From NCBI GenBank assembly GCA_029891385.1, contig CM057230.1:39837858-39901857 (forward strand): DNA of 64,000 bases, read 5' to 3'. The notes below the pieces were generated by a model. The model was given only the letters and a program-made list of their open reading frames with translations, had not been told where the DNA came from and did no database searches. Shown piece after piece: positions 62,346-64,000 of this stretch (within the stretch, counting starts at the first letter, position 1; each line of letters starts with the position of its first letter). The position numbers and the translations under genes were made by a program. The DNA is from Erythroxylum novogranatense. Taxonomy: Eukaryota > Streptophyta > Magnoliopsida > Malpighiales > Erythroxylaceae.

Positions 62346-63915
62346 CTAAAGCCAATCGTCTTGATATCTAATACCATAGACAAGTACATGAGAATCAAAA
62401 TTCTTCTGTGACAATGGCTTTGTCAACAGATCAGCAATATTCTGTTCTGTGGGAATTCTCTCTATTTGGACATCACCTCGACTAATGATCTCCCTGATCA
62501 GATGATACCTGCGTAGTACGTGTTTGGATCGTTGATGAGACCTTGGTTCCTTCGCCTGCGCAATAGCCCCATTGTTGTCACAATACAACTGTATGGGCTC
62601 ATCACAGCTGGGAACCACACCAAGTTTAGTAATGAACTTTTTGATCCAAACTGCTTCCTTTGCTGCGTCTGAAGCGGCAATGTACTTTGCCTCGGTTGTT
62701 GAATCGACAGTTGTCTCTTGTTTGAAACTCTTCCAACTAACCGCCCCACCGTTCAGTGTGAATATATAACCTGATTGGGATTTAGAATCATCCTTATCAG
62801 ATTGAAAACTAGCATCTGTATGCCCGCTCACCTGGAGATTTCCATCTCCATATATCAAGAAAACATCCTTAGTCCTTCGCAAGTACTTGAGGATATTCTT
62901 GATAGCCACCCAGTGACCCTTACCAGGATCCGATTGGTATATGCTCGTAACGCTCTCGTACATAGCATTGCATACATGATAGATCCTACTGCAGATGCAT
63001 ACAGGATCATATTCATGCGCATCCTCTCATTTTGTGTCTTAGGACACATAGATTTTGAGAGTGTTATCCCATGAGTGATGGGAAGGTACCCTCTCTTGGA
63101 TTGTTTCATGCTAAACCTCTTTAACATCTTGTCTATGTACGTTGATTGTGAAAAACCAAGCAATCTTTTTGATCTATTTCTATAGATCCTTATCCCAAGG
63201 ATATAAGTTGCTTCACCAAGGTCTTTCATGGCAAATTGTTTGGACAACCAAATTTTCACAGATTGTAGCATAGAGACATCGTTTCCTAGTAATAATATGT
63301 CATCTACATATAGCACAAGGAATACGATTGCAGTCCCACTAACCTTCTTATACACACAGTGTTCATCCGGATTTTGTGAGAAACCAAACTGTTTGATTAC
63401 CTCATCAAAACGGATATTCCAACACCTGGATGCTTGTTTCAATCCATAAATGGATTTCTGAAGCTTGCATACCTTTTCACCATCATAGGAGATGAAGCCC
63501 TCAGGTTGTGTCATATACACATCCTCAGCTAGATTTCCATTTAGGAAAGCTTTCTTCACATCCATTTGCCATATCTCATAATCATAATGAGTGACAATGG
63601 CTAGGAGTATCCTAATGGATTTAAGCATTGCTACTGGCTGAAGGTCTCGTCGTAGTCAACTCCTTGTCTTTGACGAAAGCCTTTAGTCATAAGCCTTGCT
63701 TTATAGGTAATCACATTACCATCCATGTCGGTTTTCTTTTTGAAAACCCATTTACACCCTATGGGTTTTATTCCTTCGGGTGCCTCAACCAAAGTCCATA
63801 CTTGGTTTTCATACATGGAATCCATTTCAGACTTCATGGCATGAAGCCATTTCTCAGACTCTGAACTCTTCAGAACCTTTTCATAGGTGGTAGGCTCATT
63901 ATCTTCTATGAGCAA
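62346..63915 (-). pseudogene. copia reverse transcriptase and RNase H, frameshifted
   Basis: 63631-63915 carries the RT start (WTLVEAPEGIKPIGCKWVFK, ARLMTKGFRQRQGVDYDETF). After a frameshift, 62855-63628 continues with MDVKKAFLNGNLAEDVYM, LQKSIYGLKQASRCWN and the catalytic block LVLYVDDILLLGND. A further shift leads to 62346-62963, the RNase H. That part has SGHTDASFQSDKDD (Asp), TTEAKYIAASDAAKEA (Glu), LYCDNNGAI (Asp) and the end LTKPLSQ. Two frameshifts in about 1.6 kb make it non-functional. Confidence 0.93.
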
Positions 63916-64000
63916 TACGTCATTCTGTTAGCTCACGAAATCCATATCTCTCGGGAAGCAGAGTGTATCTACGTGACCTCATTTAATTTCGTGTGTTGTA
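63916..64000 (-). pseudogene. copia integrase C-terminal remnant at window edge
   Basis: The minus strand encodes a short stretch resembling the RYGF-type motif that precedes RT in copia polyproteins, followed by a stop at about 63928. The rest lies outside the window. Confidence 0.5.

Larger units (their letters stand above)
60488..64000 (-). mobile_element. Ty1/copia retrotransposon, 3' part, running off the window
   Basis: Reading on the minus strand from the window end, it holds integrase end, RT, RNase H, a polypurine tract and an LTR of about 1.84 kb. The outer LTR edge TGTAGGAAAATCCC at 60488 is inferred, since the other LTR is outside the window. Frameshifts at about 63628 and 62950 show that the element is inactive, though it is better preserved than the copia element at 8390. 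Confidence 0.85.

Overview
This window is nuclear DNA of a flowering plant, most likely a eudicot. It holds one recognisable host gene next to about 55 kb of nested, decayed retrotransposons. The plant call rests on an intron-containing HD-Zip class I homeobox gene of the ATHB13/ATHB23 type, on plant-type Ty1/copia and Ty3/gypsy elements (a chromodomain chromovirus and Athila-type elements), and on a plant L1-type LINE. The species cannot be read from the sequence. I saw no tRNA, rRNA, CRISPR or bacterial-style operon.

Layout. 1-2345: HD-Zip I transcription factor gene on the minus strand (three exons, 282 codons) with a TATA-like box and a short upstream ORF. 2346-8389: AT-rich intergenic DNA with one small inverted-repeat element. 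8390-13101: complete but heavily mutated copia element (minus). 13310-14055: a 746-bp long hairpin with arms of about 355 bp. About 14900-20672: LINE (plus), both ORFs broken. 20673-24855 continuing at 52941-53330: a deleted Athila-like gypsy element (minus).

24856-52935: an Athila-type gypsy element (plus, TSD TGTAT) inserted in the LTR of the preceding one. It carries two insertions. Element A (30374-34380, TSD ATAAC) splits its integrase. A chromodomain gypsy element of the Tekay/Del type (35744-50413, TSD ACCTT) lies downstream. The 3' LTR of that chromovirus is in turn split by element B (44465-48620, TSD ATTTG).

53331-55106: remains of another gypsy element (minus). 55622-60170: a chromovirus-like LTR fragment split by element C (57441-60081, TSD TTTCT), followed by an 18-bp minisatellite. 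60488-64000: a copia element (minus) that runs off the window.

Elements A, B and C are related. Each is 2.6-4.2 kb long, has TG...CA ends and a perfect 5-bp target duplication, and shows no coding capacity. They are best read as solo LTRs of one long-LTR family. A and C carry arrays of short hairpins whose stems change in a compensatory way, and B has a GC-rich hairpin module that A lacks. These modules are the most unusual signal in the window. None of the retroelement ORFs is intact, so no autonomous system is encoded here. The only gene likely to serve the plant is the HD-Zip factor.
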